Assembly: GCF_009712475.1 (NCBI RefSeq)
Contig: NZ_VCJO01000012.1
Span: 87,473-151,472, forward strand
Origin: Micromonospora sp. CP22
Lineage (GTDB): Bacteria; Actinomycetota; Actinomycetes; Mycobacteriales; Micromonosporaceae
Length of the DNA stretch: 64,000 nucleotides
Direction: 5' to 3'
The position numbers were made by a program, and so were the translations under genes. Positions 10,195 through 18,541 of the stretch are shown piece by piece. A model generated the notes under the pieces. The model saw nothing but the letters and a program-made list of their open reading frames with translations. It was not told where the DNA came from and did not search any database. Numbering within the stretch: the first letter of the stretch is position 1; each line of letters begins with the position of its first letter.

Positions 10195-10621
10195 CGGCGA
10201 GGAAGGTGAGCACCTCGGACCACCCGTCCCGGCGGGCGGCGGCGTCGCCCGCCCGGGTGCCGCCGTGTGTCTGCTCGCCGGTGCGTCCCTGGTGCACCGT
10301 CTTCGAGGGCAGATACGGAAAGGTGCCGACGCCGTGCCCGGCATCCGGGTAGAACAGCGCACGGTGCGGCGGACCACCGAGGGCCAGCAGCAGTTCGGCG
10401 GCGAAGGTAGGCGCGTCGTACAGCCCGCCGACGCCGCCCTCCGAGCCGCCGACCCACAGCACCCCGCTCCGTCGAGGCACCTCCGGCGGCGGGAGCACGA
10501 GCATCCCGCGTACGCCGTCGGCGGTCGGCGTCAGCTCGGTGAAGGAGACCTCGCCCGCCGTACGGACCGGCTGGTCTGCGAGCGCGACGGCCGGTGCCAC
10601 ATCCAGGCGCAGCCGCGCCGC
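10187..10621 (-). pseudogene. Remnant of BAAT/acyl-CoA thioesterase-family hydrolase (internally deleted)
   Basis: The frame keeps three recognisable pieces of a BAAT-type protein: the start of the N-terminal sandwich (LRLDVAPAVALADQPVR), the start of the hydrolase (FTELTPTADGVRGMLVLPP, then GVLWVGGSEGG), and the C-terminal catalytic-His end (RALFYPDAGHGVGTFPYLPS, GGTRAGDAAARRDGWSEVLTFL). The rest of the sandwich and the middle of the hydrolase, including the nucleophile elbow, are missing, yet the frame is intact. A full protein is about 400 aa, against about 145 here. It should be inactive. No good start codon is obvious, and the open frame continues to 10825 without homology. Confidence 0.75.
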
Positions 10622-10742
10622 CCCACCATCCCCGGACCACGAGTAATCGATTAACCCCGGACTGTAGGCAATCCGACTGTGACCTTGGTCATTACCCGGC
10701 AGAGTGGCAGCACGCATCGATTCATGCCGATTGGAGTCGACG

Positions 10743-11834
10743 ATGCCTCTCCGCCTGCGCCATCTCTGCGCCGCCGTGGCCGCCATCCTGGCCGCGGCGC
10801 TGTTGAGTCCGGTCACCCCGGCCACAGCCGCAACCGCCGACCGCTTCGGGTTCGCGTACGTCGACGATCCGACCGCGCTGCCCTGGACACCACTGCCCGC
10901 CGCCTACCAGTACGGAAGCTGGACACCGGGGCTGACGGCCACCGGCGGCAAGGTGGCACTCGGCCGGTTCCAGGTGCGCTTCCCGAACATCGGCCTGGGG
11001 GGCCGAGGCAACGCGCACGTCACCGCCGTGGCGCGGGACGGCCGCTTCTGCGAACTCGTACGCTGGTATGGCTCGGGTCCCGACCAGATCGTCGACGTGC
11101 AGTGCTTCCGGCCCGGCGGCAGACCGGCCGACACCCCGTTCACCGTGTTGTGGACGTTCAGTTCCGGTGTCCTGCCGGCGGGCGTCGGCGCGTACGCCTC
11201 AGCGCAGGTGACGTCCAACCTCCTCGCCCAGGCGTACAACTCGGCCGGAGCGCCCGTCAGCGCCTCCCACGTCGGGGTGGGCATCTACGCCGTGCGCTTC
11301 TCGGGTGTCGGCGAACCGTCCGGCATACTCTCCGGGAACGTGCAGGTGACCGCCCAGCAGCCGAACGCAGAACCGCGCCGATGCAAGATCCTCCGCTGGG
11401 GCGCGTCCGGCCCGGAGGTGTTGGTCTACGTCGCCTGCCACGATCCGTTCAGCGGCGCGCCGATGGACAGCGACTTCACCGTGTCGTTCCACCGGGAGCG
11501 CTCGGTCTACGCCTCGTTCGGCCCGCCGAGGTACTTCGGATACCTCGCCACCCCACCGTTCGCCGGCCCGACGAACTACTCGTACCCGCTCGGCATCGGA
11601 CCCAACGGCTACGCTCCCACCGGCCCCGGCACCTCCGTCGTCAGGTTCCCGCTGCTGCACGAGAGGCACACCACCGCGCACGTGACCGCGATCGGGGACA
11701 GCCCCTCGTACTGCACCATCCAGGAACTGTGGGCGCAGGTCGCCACCACTGCGGTGCTGCCGGTCACCTGCTTCGCCAACAACGGCCGCCTGCTGGACAG
11801 CCAGTACAGCTCGACCTTCTCGTCGAGCGTCTGA
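10743..11834 (+). CDS. Secreted protein of unknown function
   Basis: A 363-aa protein. A Sec signal peptide is clear: MPLRLRHL, a 20-residue alanine/leucine core, then PATAATA with an AxA cleavage site near residue 31. The mature part repeats one motif pattern about three times (GRFQVRFPNIG..GNAHVTAV..CELVRWYGSG..VDVQCF, then YAVRFSGVG..GNVQVTA..CKILRWGASGPEVLVYVACH, then VVRFPLL..TTAHVTAIG..YCTIQELW..VTCF). This indicates three tandem beta-rich domains, each with a conserved Cys pair. It probably acts outside the cell. No catalytic motif is seen, and a strong hairpin follows the stop. Confidence 0.82.
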   Translation: MPLRLRHLCAAVAAILAAALLSPVTPATAATADRFGFAYVDDPTALPWTPLPAAYQYGSWTPGLTATGGKVALGRFQVRFPNIGLGGRGNAHVTAVARDGRFCELVRWYGSGPDQIVDVQCFRPGGRPADTPFTVLWTFSSGVLPAGVGAYASAQVTSNLLAQAYNSAGAPVSASHVGVGIYAVRFSGVGEPSGILSGNVQVTAQQPNAEPRRCKILRWGASGPEVLVYVACHDPFSGAPMDSDFTVSFHRERSVYASFGPPRYFGYLATPPFAGPTNYSYPLGIGPNGYAPTGPGTSVVRFPLLHERHTTAHVTAIGDSPSYCTIQELWAQVATTAVLPVTCFANNGRLLDSQYSSTFSSSV

Positions 11835-11841
11835 GAACGCG

Positions 11842-11874
11842 TGGTCCCCGCCCAGCATGTCTGGGCGGGGACCA
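11842..11874 (+). terminator. Strong factor-independent terminator
   Basis: A perfect 14-bp stem (11842-11855 with 11861-11874) and a 5-nt loop start 7 nt after the stop codon at 11834. There is no T run, as is usual for high-GC actinomycetes. Confidence 0.85.
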
Positions 11875-12037
11875 ACCGCGCGCCGTCCCGGTCGACGCGG
11901 GTGCCGACGGGAGCCGGACGGAAAGGCCATCCGAGAAAACCGCCAAGATTTTTTCCGGCGGCATGTCGAGAAGCGGGATCGTGCTCCGTCCCCGCTGTAC
12001 ACCCGGCCAGAATGGCCGTACCCGACAAGGAGCACCG

Positions 12038-12445
12038 ATGGCCAAGTACCTACTGCTCAAGCACTACCGTGGCGGCCCGACCCCGCTGACCGACGTGCCG
12101 ATGGAGAAGTGGACGCCCGAGGAGATCTCGGCTCACGTGCAATACATGCGGGACTTCGCCGAACGGCTGCAAGGCACCGGCGAGTTCGTCGACGCCCAGG
12201 CACTCTCCCCGGAGGGAACGTTCGTCCGCTACGACGGCGAGGGCCGACCGCCGGTCACCGACGGCCCGTTCGCGGAGACCAAGGACCTGATCGCCGGCTG
12301 GATGGTGATCGACGTCGACAGCTACGACCGGGCGCTGGAGTTGGCCGCCGAGCTGTCCGCGGCACCGGGCGTCGGCGGGAAGCCGCTGCACGAGTGGCTC
12401 GAGGTCCGGCCGTTCCTCACCGAGCCGCCGACCATCGAGGAGTGA
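12038..12445 (+). CDS. YCII/DGPF-domain protein (second copy), partner of ECF42 sigma factor
   Basis: A 135-aa protein with a perfect DGPF motif (PPVTDGPFAETKDLIAGWMVIDVDS) and the family N-terminus AKYLLLKHYRGG. It is encoded 6 nt upstream of the second ECF42 gene, repeating the arrangement at 5571-7186. It is only distantly similar to that first copy, so this is a paralogous module rather than a recent duplication. Confidence 0.9.
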   Translation: MAKYLLLKHYRGGPTPLTDVPMEKWTPEEISAHVQYMRDFAERLQGTGEFVDAQALSPEGTFVRYDGEGRPPVTDGPFAETKDLIAGWMVIDVDSYDRALELAAELSAAPGVGGKPLHEWLEVRPFLTEPPTIEE

Positions 12446-12451
12446 CCCTCG

Positions 12452-13597
12452 GTGGAAGAGGCCGTACTGCGGACCCTCACACCCGCCGTGATCGGCATCC
12501 TCGTCCGTCGCGGAGTCGACTTCGCGACGGCCGAGGATGCCGTGCAGGACGCGTTGGTCGAAGCGGTACGGGTGTGGCCGACCGACCCGCCGCGCGACCC
12601 CAAGGGCTGGCTGGTGGCCGTCGCCTGGCGCAAGTTCCTCGACGCGGCCCGCGCCGACACCTCCCGACGTCGGCGCGAGGCGCTGGCGCAGGTCGAGCCC
12701 GCACCCGGGCCCGGCGGGGAGGTCGACGACACCCTCGCGTTGTACTTCCTGTGCGCGCATCCGTCGCTGACCTCGGCCTCGGCGGTCGCGCTGACGCTAC
12801 GCGCGGTGGGCGGCCTGACCACCCGGCAGATCGCCCAGGCGTACCTGGTGCCGGAGCCGACCATGGCGCAGCGGATCAGCCGGGCCAAACGGACCGTCTC
12901 CGGGGTTCGGTTCGACCAGCCGGGTGACGTCGCCACCGTGCTGCGCGTGCTCTACCTGGTCTTCAACGAGGGCTACTCCGGCGACGTCGACCTCGCCGCC
13001 GAGGCGATCCGGCTCACCCGTCAACTGGCGGCGAGGATCCGGCACGAGGAGGTGGCGGGGCTGCTCGCGCTCATGCTGCTCCACCACGCCCGGCGGGCGG
13101 CCCGCACCGACGCCGACGGCCGACTCGTGCCGCTGGCCCAGCAGGACCGCAGCCGGTGGGACACCCGCCTCATCGCCGAAGGCGTACACCTGCTCCAGAG
13201 CGCCCTGGCCCGCGACCGCCTGGGCGAATACCAGGCGCAGGCCGCCATCGCCGCACTGCACGCCGACGCCCGCACCGCCGAGGAGACCGACTGGGTGCAG
13301 ATCGTCGGGTGGTACGACGAGCTGGTCCGGCTCACCGACAGCCCGGTGGCCCGCCTCAACCGGGCCGTGGCGGTCGGCGAGGCCGACGGAGCGCGCGCCG
13401 GTCTGGCCGCCCTGGCGGGACTCGACCCCGCCCTGCCCCGATACGACGCGGTCGCCGCCCACCTGCACGAACGTGACGGTGCCCTGGCGACTGCGGCCCA
13501 GCTCTACGCCAAGGCCGCCAGATCCGCACCCAGCCTCCCCGAACGCGACCACCTCACCCGCCAGGCCGCCCGACTCAACGCGCAGCTAAGCCGCTGA
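12452..13597 (+). CDS. ECF42-type RNA polymerase sigma factor (second copy)
   Basis: A 381-aa protein starting at GTG 12452. Region 2 reads RRGVDFATAEDAVQDALVEAVRVWP and GWLVAVAWRKFLDAARAD. Region 4 reads LTLRAVGGLTTRQIAQAYLVPEPTMAQRISRAKRT. The long C-terminal extension has YLVFNEGYSGDVDLAAEAIRL and SPVARLNRAVAVGEADGARAG, as in ECF42. It is the last gene before the conflict island, so whether it drives any island promoter is an open question. Confidence 0.9.
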   Translation: MEEAVLRTLTPAVIGILVRRGVDFATAEDAVQDALVEAVRVWPTDPPRDPKGWLVAVAWRKFLDAARADTSRRRREALAQVEPAPGPGGEVDDTLALYFLCAHPSLTSASAVALTLRAVGGLTTRQIAQAYLVPEPTMAQRISRAKRTVSGVRFDQPGDVATVLRVLYLVFNEGYSGDVDLAAEAIRLTRQLAARIRHEEVAGLLALMLLHHARRAARTDADGRLVPLAQQDRSRWDTRLIAEGVHLLQSALARDRLGEYQAQAAIAALHADARTAEETDWVQIVGWYDELVRLTDSPVARLNRAVAVGEADGARAGLAALAGLDPALPRYDAVAAHLHERDGALATAAQLYAKAARSAPSLPERDHLTRQAARLNAQLSR

Positions 13598-13643
13598 CGT
13601 CTCGGGCTTTCTCCCCTTGAGGTGTTCGGCCGCGAAGCTGCTC

Positions 13644-13655
13644 CCGTCCGTCAGG
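13644..13655 (+). promoter_or_regulatory. Island motif CCGTCCGTCAGG upstream of CHAT gene
   Basis: This is an exact copy of a 12-bp sequence also found at 23362-23373, 23391-23402 and 43446-43457. It lies 34 bp before the GTG of the CHAT gene and points towards it. The position suits a promoter element or activator site. Confidence 0.6.
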
Positions 13656-13689
13656 TTGGTATGGGGACGGAGTATGCGGGAGGGCTCGG

Positions 13690-16425
13690 GTGGAGATGGC
13701 GGCCGACATCACCGGGCGATGCGTGGCGATCAGCCGGGCGGCGTTCGGTCGGGGCGACCTGGACGCGGCGATCGAGGACCTGCACCGCCTACCGATCGAC
13801 CTGCCCGTCCGGGGCGTCCTCGCGGCCGATCTGCTCGGCGCGCTGGTGCGGGCTGATCCGACGACGGAACCTCACCGACTGCGCCAGCTCGACGACCTGC
13901 TGGAGATCGCCGAGGGGTCGCCACCAGACACCCCGGAGTGGCCGCAGATGCGGGCGGCGGCCCGGGTGACGGCGCTGCTGCACGCCGGGATGAAGGGCGA
14001 GATGTCGGACCCGTTCGCCACCCTCGCCAAGGTCGAGTCCTTCCTCGCCGTAGCGCCTACGGCGGGTGACGACGAACCGGCGGCGCGGCTGTGGAACGCC
14101 ATGCGGACGATGCTCGGCGCGCTGCGGGCGACGTATGACGGCGACGAGGCCGCTCTGGACCGGCTGCCCGGGCAGGCTCACCAGCTGCGTGACGCGCTGG
14201 CCGACGATGCGGCGGCCGCGCCCATCGCCGACGCCTTCGCCAAGCTGGTGGACCTCATGATGGCCAACCACCGCGGCGACGACCCGGCAGCCGCCCTTGA
14301 GGCGCTCCGCGAGACGGTGCAGCGGTTGCCGTCCGGAGATCTGATCCGGACGTCCGTGATGGAGATCGACACGCTGATGGCACCGCTGGCGTCGATCCGG
14401 AGTGCGGGTCAGGACGGTCCGGTGACCCGCGTGACACCCGAACAGCTCGCCGCGATGCGCGCCCTGGTGCAGCGACCCGACCTCGCCCCGGGAGAGCGCG
14501 CGATGTTCCACTCGGGAATCGGCGGCGCGCTGCTCGCACTCGGCGAGGAGCGCGACGACCTGGCTCGCGTCGAGGAGGCCGTCGAACATCTCCGGATGTC
14601 GGTGACCGTGGCGCCACCCGATGACTCGCGGCTCCCCTCACATCTGGTCGGGTTGGCTCTGGGACTGGTCCATCGCGGAGAAGTGACCGGCTCCATCGCG
14701 GACACCGTCGAGGCGGAGGAGGTGCTGAAACGGGCGAAGAAACTGGCGGGTGGACCGGGCCATGCCTTGTGGTCGGTCATCAACGAGCTGCTCAGCCAGG
14801 TGCGGCGGCACGTCGGCGCGGAGAATTCGCACACCGTCGCCCTGGAGGGTCTCCGCGAGCATGTCTGGCGGGTGCTGCTGCAGACCGACCTGAAAGCGGC
14901 GTCCGCCGCCGCGCGTCGGGCCGTCCAGGACGCCATCGACGTGGCGCGGCGGTGCCTGATGTTCCACGACCCGGCAAACGCCATCCGAGCGCTCGACTCC
15001 GGCCGGGGACTGACCCTCTACGCCGCGACCGAGAACCGGCACATCCCCAGCCGCCTGGAGGCGGCGGGCCACCCCGAACTGGCGGCCCGGTGGCGGGCGG
15101 TCACCGGGTCCGACGAAGCCCCGGAGGTCCCGATCGGCCTGCGGCGCGAGGTGCTGACGGTGCTGACCGAGCAGAGCAACGCGGGCAGCCTGCTCGACGC
15201 ACCGACGCTCGGCGAGATCAGGGCCGCGTTGCACACCCTCGACGCGGACGCGCTGGTCTATCTGATGCCGGGGGCGACGCCGGTCCCCGGGTACGCGGTC
15301 ATCGCACCGGTGCAGGGACCACCCGCCTACATGGCGCTGCCCAATCTGCACCTTCTCGACGACGTGGACGTGGAGCGCTACCTGACGGCCCTGGTCCGGC
15401 GCGACACCGTCCTCGCGGACCCACACCGCGACCTGGTCGCACTCGATGACGGGGCGGATTTCGCCGGCAGCCTCGACACGGTGTGCGACTGGGCGTGGCG
15501 GGCGGCGATCGGCCCCCTGGTGCAGCGCTACCTGCCCAACCTGCCCCGGGCGGATTCGGGGCGACTGCCACGGCTGGTGCTGGTGCCGATGGGGGAACTC
15601 GCCCGGATCCCGTGGCAGGCGGCCCGCCGGTCCGACGGCACGTACGCGGTGCGGCTGGTGGCGATCTCACAGACCGCCTCGGCCCGGATGTTGTGCCACT
15701 CGGCTGCCCTTCCCCCGGTCGCGCCGACCCCGGTCGGCCTCGTGGTCGGGGATCCGGACCCGGGCGGTGAGGCACCTGACCTCACGGCCGCCCGGCTTGA
15801 GGCGTACGCGATCCACCGGTCGTTCTATCCCGGCGGCCGGTACGTCGGCCGCCGGGCCGACGGCTCGCCGAGCCGGTCCGGCACCGGCAGTGTCGAGGAG
15901 GTACGGGCCTGGTTGACCAGCGACAGCCCTGGGGCCGGCGCGGTGCTGCACCTCGCGTGTCACGGCGTCATCAACACCGACCCGGCGGTGGCCACCTCCT
16001 ACCTCCTGCTGGCCGACGGCGGGCGGCTCGCCGCTGACGAACTGGTCGAGCTGACGGCGCGCTGCCCGGAGCGGGCCATCGGACTGATAGTGCTCGCCGC
16101 CTGCCGGACGGGCCTGGCGATCAACGGCTACGACGAGGCGTACAGCCTGGGCACCGCATTCCTGGCCGGCGGCGTCCGGTCGGTGCTCTCCACCCAGTGG
16201 GCCATCCCCGACCGGGCCACCTCGGCCCTGATGTACATGTTCCATCACCACCTGATCACCGAGGGGCTGCCCGCCTGGGAGGCGCTGCGGCGGGCGCAGA
16301 GCTGGATGCTCGACCCGGAGCGGTCCATCCCGGACGGCATGCCGGCACCGCTGCGTCGGCACCTGGCCCACGACGAGCTGTCGCACGTCGCCGCCTGGGC
16401 CGGTTTCGTCCACTTTGGACACTGA
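13690..16425 (+). CDS. CHAT-domain protease
   Basis: A 911-aa protein starting at GTG 13690, with GGAGGG 5 nt upstream. Residues 1-430 are alpha-helical and TPR-like. Residues about 600-905 form a CHAT caspase-fold domain with both catalytic motifs: VLHLACHGV (His758) and IVLAACRTGLA (Cys805), plus the LGTAFLAGGVRSVLSTQW and HHLITEGLPAWEALRRAQ signatures. CHAT proteases are cytosolic cysteine peptidases used as effectors or activators in bacterial death and defence systems. It is followed after 41 bp by a second, degenerate CHAT-like gene, so the two are probably co-transcribed. Confidence 0.93.
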   Translation: MEMAADITGRCVAISRAAFGRGDLDAAIEDLHRLPIDLPVRGVLAADLLGALVRADPTTEPHRLRQLDDLLEIAEGSPPDTPEWPQMRAAARVTALLHAGMKGEMSDPFATLAKVESFLAVAPTAGDDEPAARLWNAMRTMLGALRATYDGDEAALDRLPGQAHQLRDALADDAAAAPIADAFAKLVDLMMANHRGDDPAAALEALRETVQRLPSGDLIRTSVMEIDTLMAPLASIRSAGQDGPVTRVTPEQLAAMRALVQRPDLAPGERAMFHSGIGGALLALGEERDDLARVEEAVEHLRMSVTVAPPDDSRLPSHLVGLALGLVHRGEVTGSIADTVEAEEVLKRAKKLAGGPGHALWSVINELLSQVRRHVGAENSHTVALEGLREHVWRVLLQTDLKAASAAARRAVQDAIDVARRCLMFHDPANAIRALDSGRGLTLYAATENRHIPSRLEAAGHPELAARWRAVTGSDEAPEVPIGLRREVLTVLTEQSNAGSLLDAPTLGEIRAALHTLDADALVYLMPGATPVPGYAVIAPVQGPPAYMALPNLHLLDDVDVERYLTALVRRDTVLADPHRDLVALDDGADFAGSLDTVCDWAWRAAIGPLVQRYLPNLPRADSGRLPRLVLVPMGELARIPWQAARRSDGTYAVRLVAISQTASARMLCHSAALPPVAPTPVGLVVGDPDPGGEAPDLTAARLEAYAIHRSFYPGGRYVGRRADGSPSRSGTGSVEEVRAWLTSDSPGAGAVLHLACHGVINTDPAVATSYLLLADGGRLAADELVELTARCPERAIGLIVLAACRTGLAINGYDEAYSLGTAFLAGGVRSVLSTQWAIPDRATSALMYMFHHHLITEGLPAWEALRRAQSWMLDPERSIPDGMPAPLRRHLAHDELSHVAAWAGFVHFGH

Positions 16426-16466
16426 TCAGCTGCGCAGCAGCGCGCGGCGAGCAGAAGGAGGCTGTC

Positions 16467-18527
16467 GTGAACACGGACAGGGAGGCACAGCTGCGAGCGC
16501 AGCTGACCCGATCGACCGGCCCCGCCCGGCTCCGGCCCCTGACGGAGCTCTCCCAGATCCTGGCCGACCGCTACTGGCGGATCGGCCCCGGGCAGGCGAC
16601 CGCGTTGCCGGCGCTCACCGAGGCGATCGACTGCCTGACCGAGGCGTACGACCTTTTCGAGGCCGTCGATCCGCTACGCGCTCAGGTCGCCGCTCACCTG
16701 GGCTGGCTGCTGAACACCCGACACACCGTCCACGGTGGCCCGGACACCGACCGGCAGACGGCCATCGCCCGGCTCGAGGAGGCCGTCGCGGCGGTGGGGC
16801 TGCCGCCGGTCCTCACGACCATCGCCCGGTTCTCCCTCGGCCAGCTCTACCTGCACAGGTTGGTCCGCGGCCTGGACGGCCACGGCGTCGGACGACTGCT
16901 GTCGGGTGCCGCACCCGACCCGGACGGGGTGGCCGAGGCCGAACGGGCGGTGGACTGCTTCCGGCAGGTGATCGCCGCCGACCAGATGGGCGCCGAAACG
17001 CGCGAGGTCAGCAAGGTCATGCTGGAGCTGGCCGAAGCCGTACGCGACCTGCTGTCCCGCAGCAACCAGGGCGCGACGACCGCGTTCGACCTCACCCCCA
17101 TCATCCAACTCATGACCAAGCTGCAACAGATGCAGCAGCGCACCGGCGGTCTCCTCGCCGAGTTCTCGATGCCCCCGCTCTTCGACTTCTCGCCCCCCGC
17201 CACGGTCGACCCGTTGGACCGTCCCGTCGTCGTCGTGACCGTGCCCGATCCGGCGGAGGACGCCGTCCTCCCCGCCACCCCACGACCGGCGGTGGCACCC
17301 GATCCGGCGGCGCTGCGCCGGGCCCTGCGGGAACGGGTCGCCGACGACGGCGACCCGTACCTCGCCCTCGCGGCCCTGCTGCGCCCCGACACCCCGACGC
17401 CGCCCGGGCTGGTGGACGACCTGGTGGGGCTGGCCACCGCGGCCGTACACGCCGCAGGCGCGGCGGCCACTGCGGCCGACCGGGTCGCCCTGGCCGTGGC
17501 GTTGTACCTGCGCGGTACGAACGACACCGACGACGGCTGGGGGAACGGCGGCGACGACCTCCGATCTGCCACCGCACTCCTGCTCGCCGCCGCCGACGCC
17601 CTACCGGCCGAGCCGTCCGGAGTCGATCCGATCGCCGTGGAGTTGGCAGAGCTTCTCGGCGAAGCGGTACGCGACACGGTGCACGCCCGCTTCGCCCCGG
17701 TGGCGGAGGCGCTGCGCGCCGTGCGGGTCGCCGCCCTGGCCTGGCCGCGAGCGGACGACACGCTGCTGCTGCGCACCGAGACCGGTTGCTTCGACCGCGT
17801 ACCCACCGGCCGTGATCTGCCGGACCGGGTAGTGGTGGTAGGCACCGACCCGTTGGCGGCCGGCGACGCGGTGGTGGTCTCCTACGTCGGCACGGCCCGG
17901 CAGGCGGCCGAACTTGCCACGCGGGTGCCGATGCGGGTCACCGAGGCACCGGTGATCGTCGCGGATCCACGCGGCGGACGCGTCACGGCCGAGTTGGATC
18001 GACTTCGTCGCCTCTACCCGCGCTCGGTCGTCCTCGGCGGCGACGGCTCGGGGACCGACGGCACCGGCACTCCGGACGAGGTCCTCGCCCACCTCGACGC
18101 GTCGATGTTGCACCTGGACTGCGCCATCGACACCGACGGGTCGCTCGCGCTCGCCGGGCCGGCCGAGCTGACCCCGGCGATGATCGCGGTCCGGGGCGGT
18201 CACGCCCGGTCCGAGGGTGGGTTGGCCGTGCTGCCGCCCGGCGGGGCGGGATCCGGGCTGCTCGCCGACGCCCTGCTCACTGTCGGGTTCACCGCGGTGG
18301 TGGACTGGGTTCGGCCGGTGCCCCGCACCGTGGCCACCCTGATGCTGACCCTGCTGCACACCGAGTTGGTCCGGGGTGGACTGCGTCCGGCCGCTGCTGT
18401 CCGGGCCGTGGGCCGCCGGCTCCAGGATCCCGCCCGGATCGCCCCCGCCCAGCTGCCCCCCGCACTCACCGCCGCGGACCTCGCCGACCCGGCCTACCGG
18501 ACCGCGATGGTGCTGCGGGGGATCTGA
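16467..18527 (+). CDS. CHAT-like pseudoprotease with helical N-terminus
   Basis: A 686-aa protein starting at GTG 16467, with AAGGAGG 5 nt upstream. The N-terminal half is helical and TPR-like (SQILADRYWRIGPGQATALPAL, DCLTEAYDLFEAVDP). The C-terminal 250 residues keep the CHAT fold outline: VLAHLDASMLHLDCAIDTDGSLALAG aligns with the His motif of the upstream gene and GLLADALLTVGFTAVVDWVRPVP with its C-terminal helix. The catalytic His position reads CAID instead of CHG, and no Cys motif equivalent to AACRTG is present. It should therefore be catalytically dead, possibly a regulator or substrate of the adjacent CHAT enzyme. Confidence 0.85.
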   Translation: MNTDREAQLRAQLTRSTGPARLRPLTELSQILADRYWRIGPGQATALPALTEAIDCLTEAYDLFEAVDPLRAQVAAHLGWLLNTRHTVHGGPDTDRQTAIARLEEAVAAVGLPPVLTTIARFSLGQLYLHRLVRGLDGHGVGRLLSGAAPDPDGVAEAERAVDCFRQVIAADQMGAETREVSKVMLELAEAVRDLLSRSNQGATTAFDLTPIIQLMTKLQQMQQRTGGLLAEFSMPPLFDFSPPATVDPLDRPVVVVTVPDPAEDAVLPATPRPAVAPDPAALRRALRERVADDGDPYLALAALLRPDTPTPPGLVDDLVGLATAAVHAAGAAATAADRVALAVALYLRGTNDTDDGWGNGGDDLRSATALLLAAADALPAEPSGVDPIAVELAELLGEAVRDTVHARFAPVAEALRAVRVAALAWPRADDTLLLRTETGCFDRVPTGRDLPDRVVVVGTDPLAAGDAVVVSYVGTARQAAELATRVPMRVTEAPVIVADPRGGRVTAELDRLRRLYPRSVVLGGDGSGTDGTGTPDEVLAHLDASMLHLDCAIDTDGSLALAGPAELTPAMIAVRGGHARSEGGLAVLPPGGAGSGLLADALLTVGFTAVVDWVRPVPRTVATLMLTLLHTELVRGGLRPAAAVRAVGRRLQDPARIAPAQLPPALTAADLADPAYRTAMVLRGI

Positions 18528-18541
18528 GCCCGTCCGCTCAG
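18524..18541. terminator. Weak palindrome at convergent stop codons
   Basis: CTGAGC (18524-18529) and GCTCAG (18536-18541) span the stop codons of the convergent CHAT-like and caspase genes. The stem is only 6 bp, so termination here is weakly supported. Confidence 0.3.
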
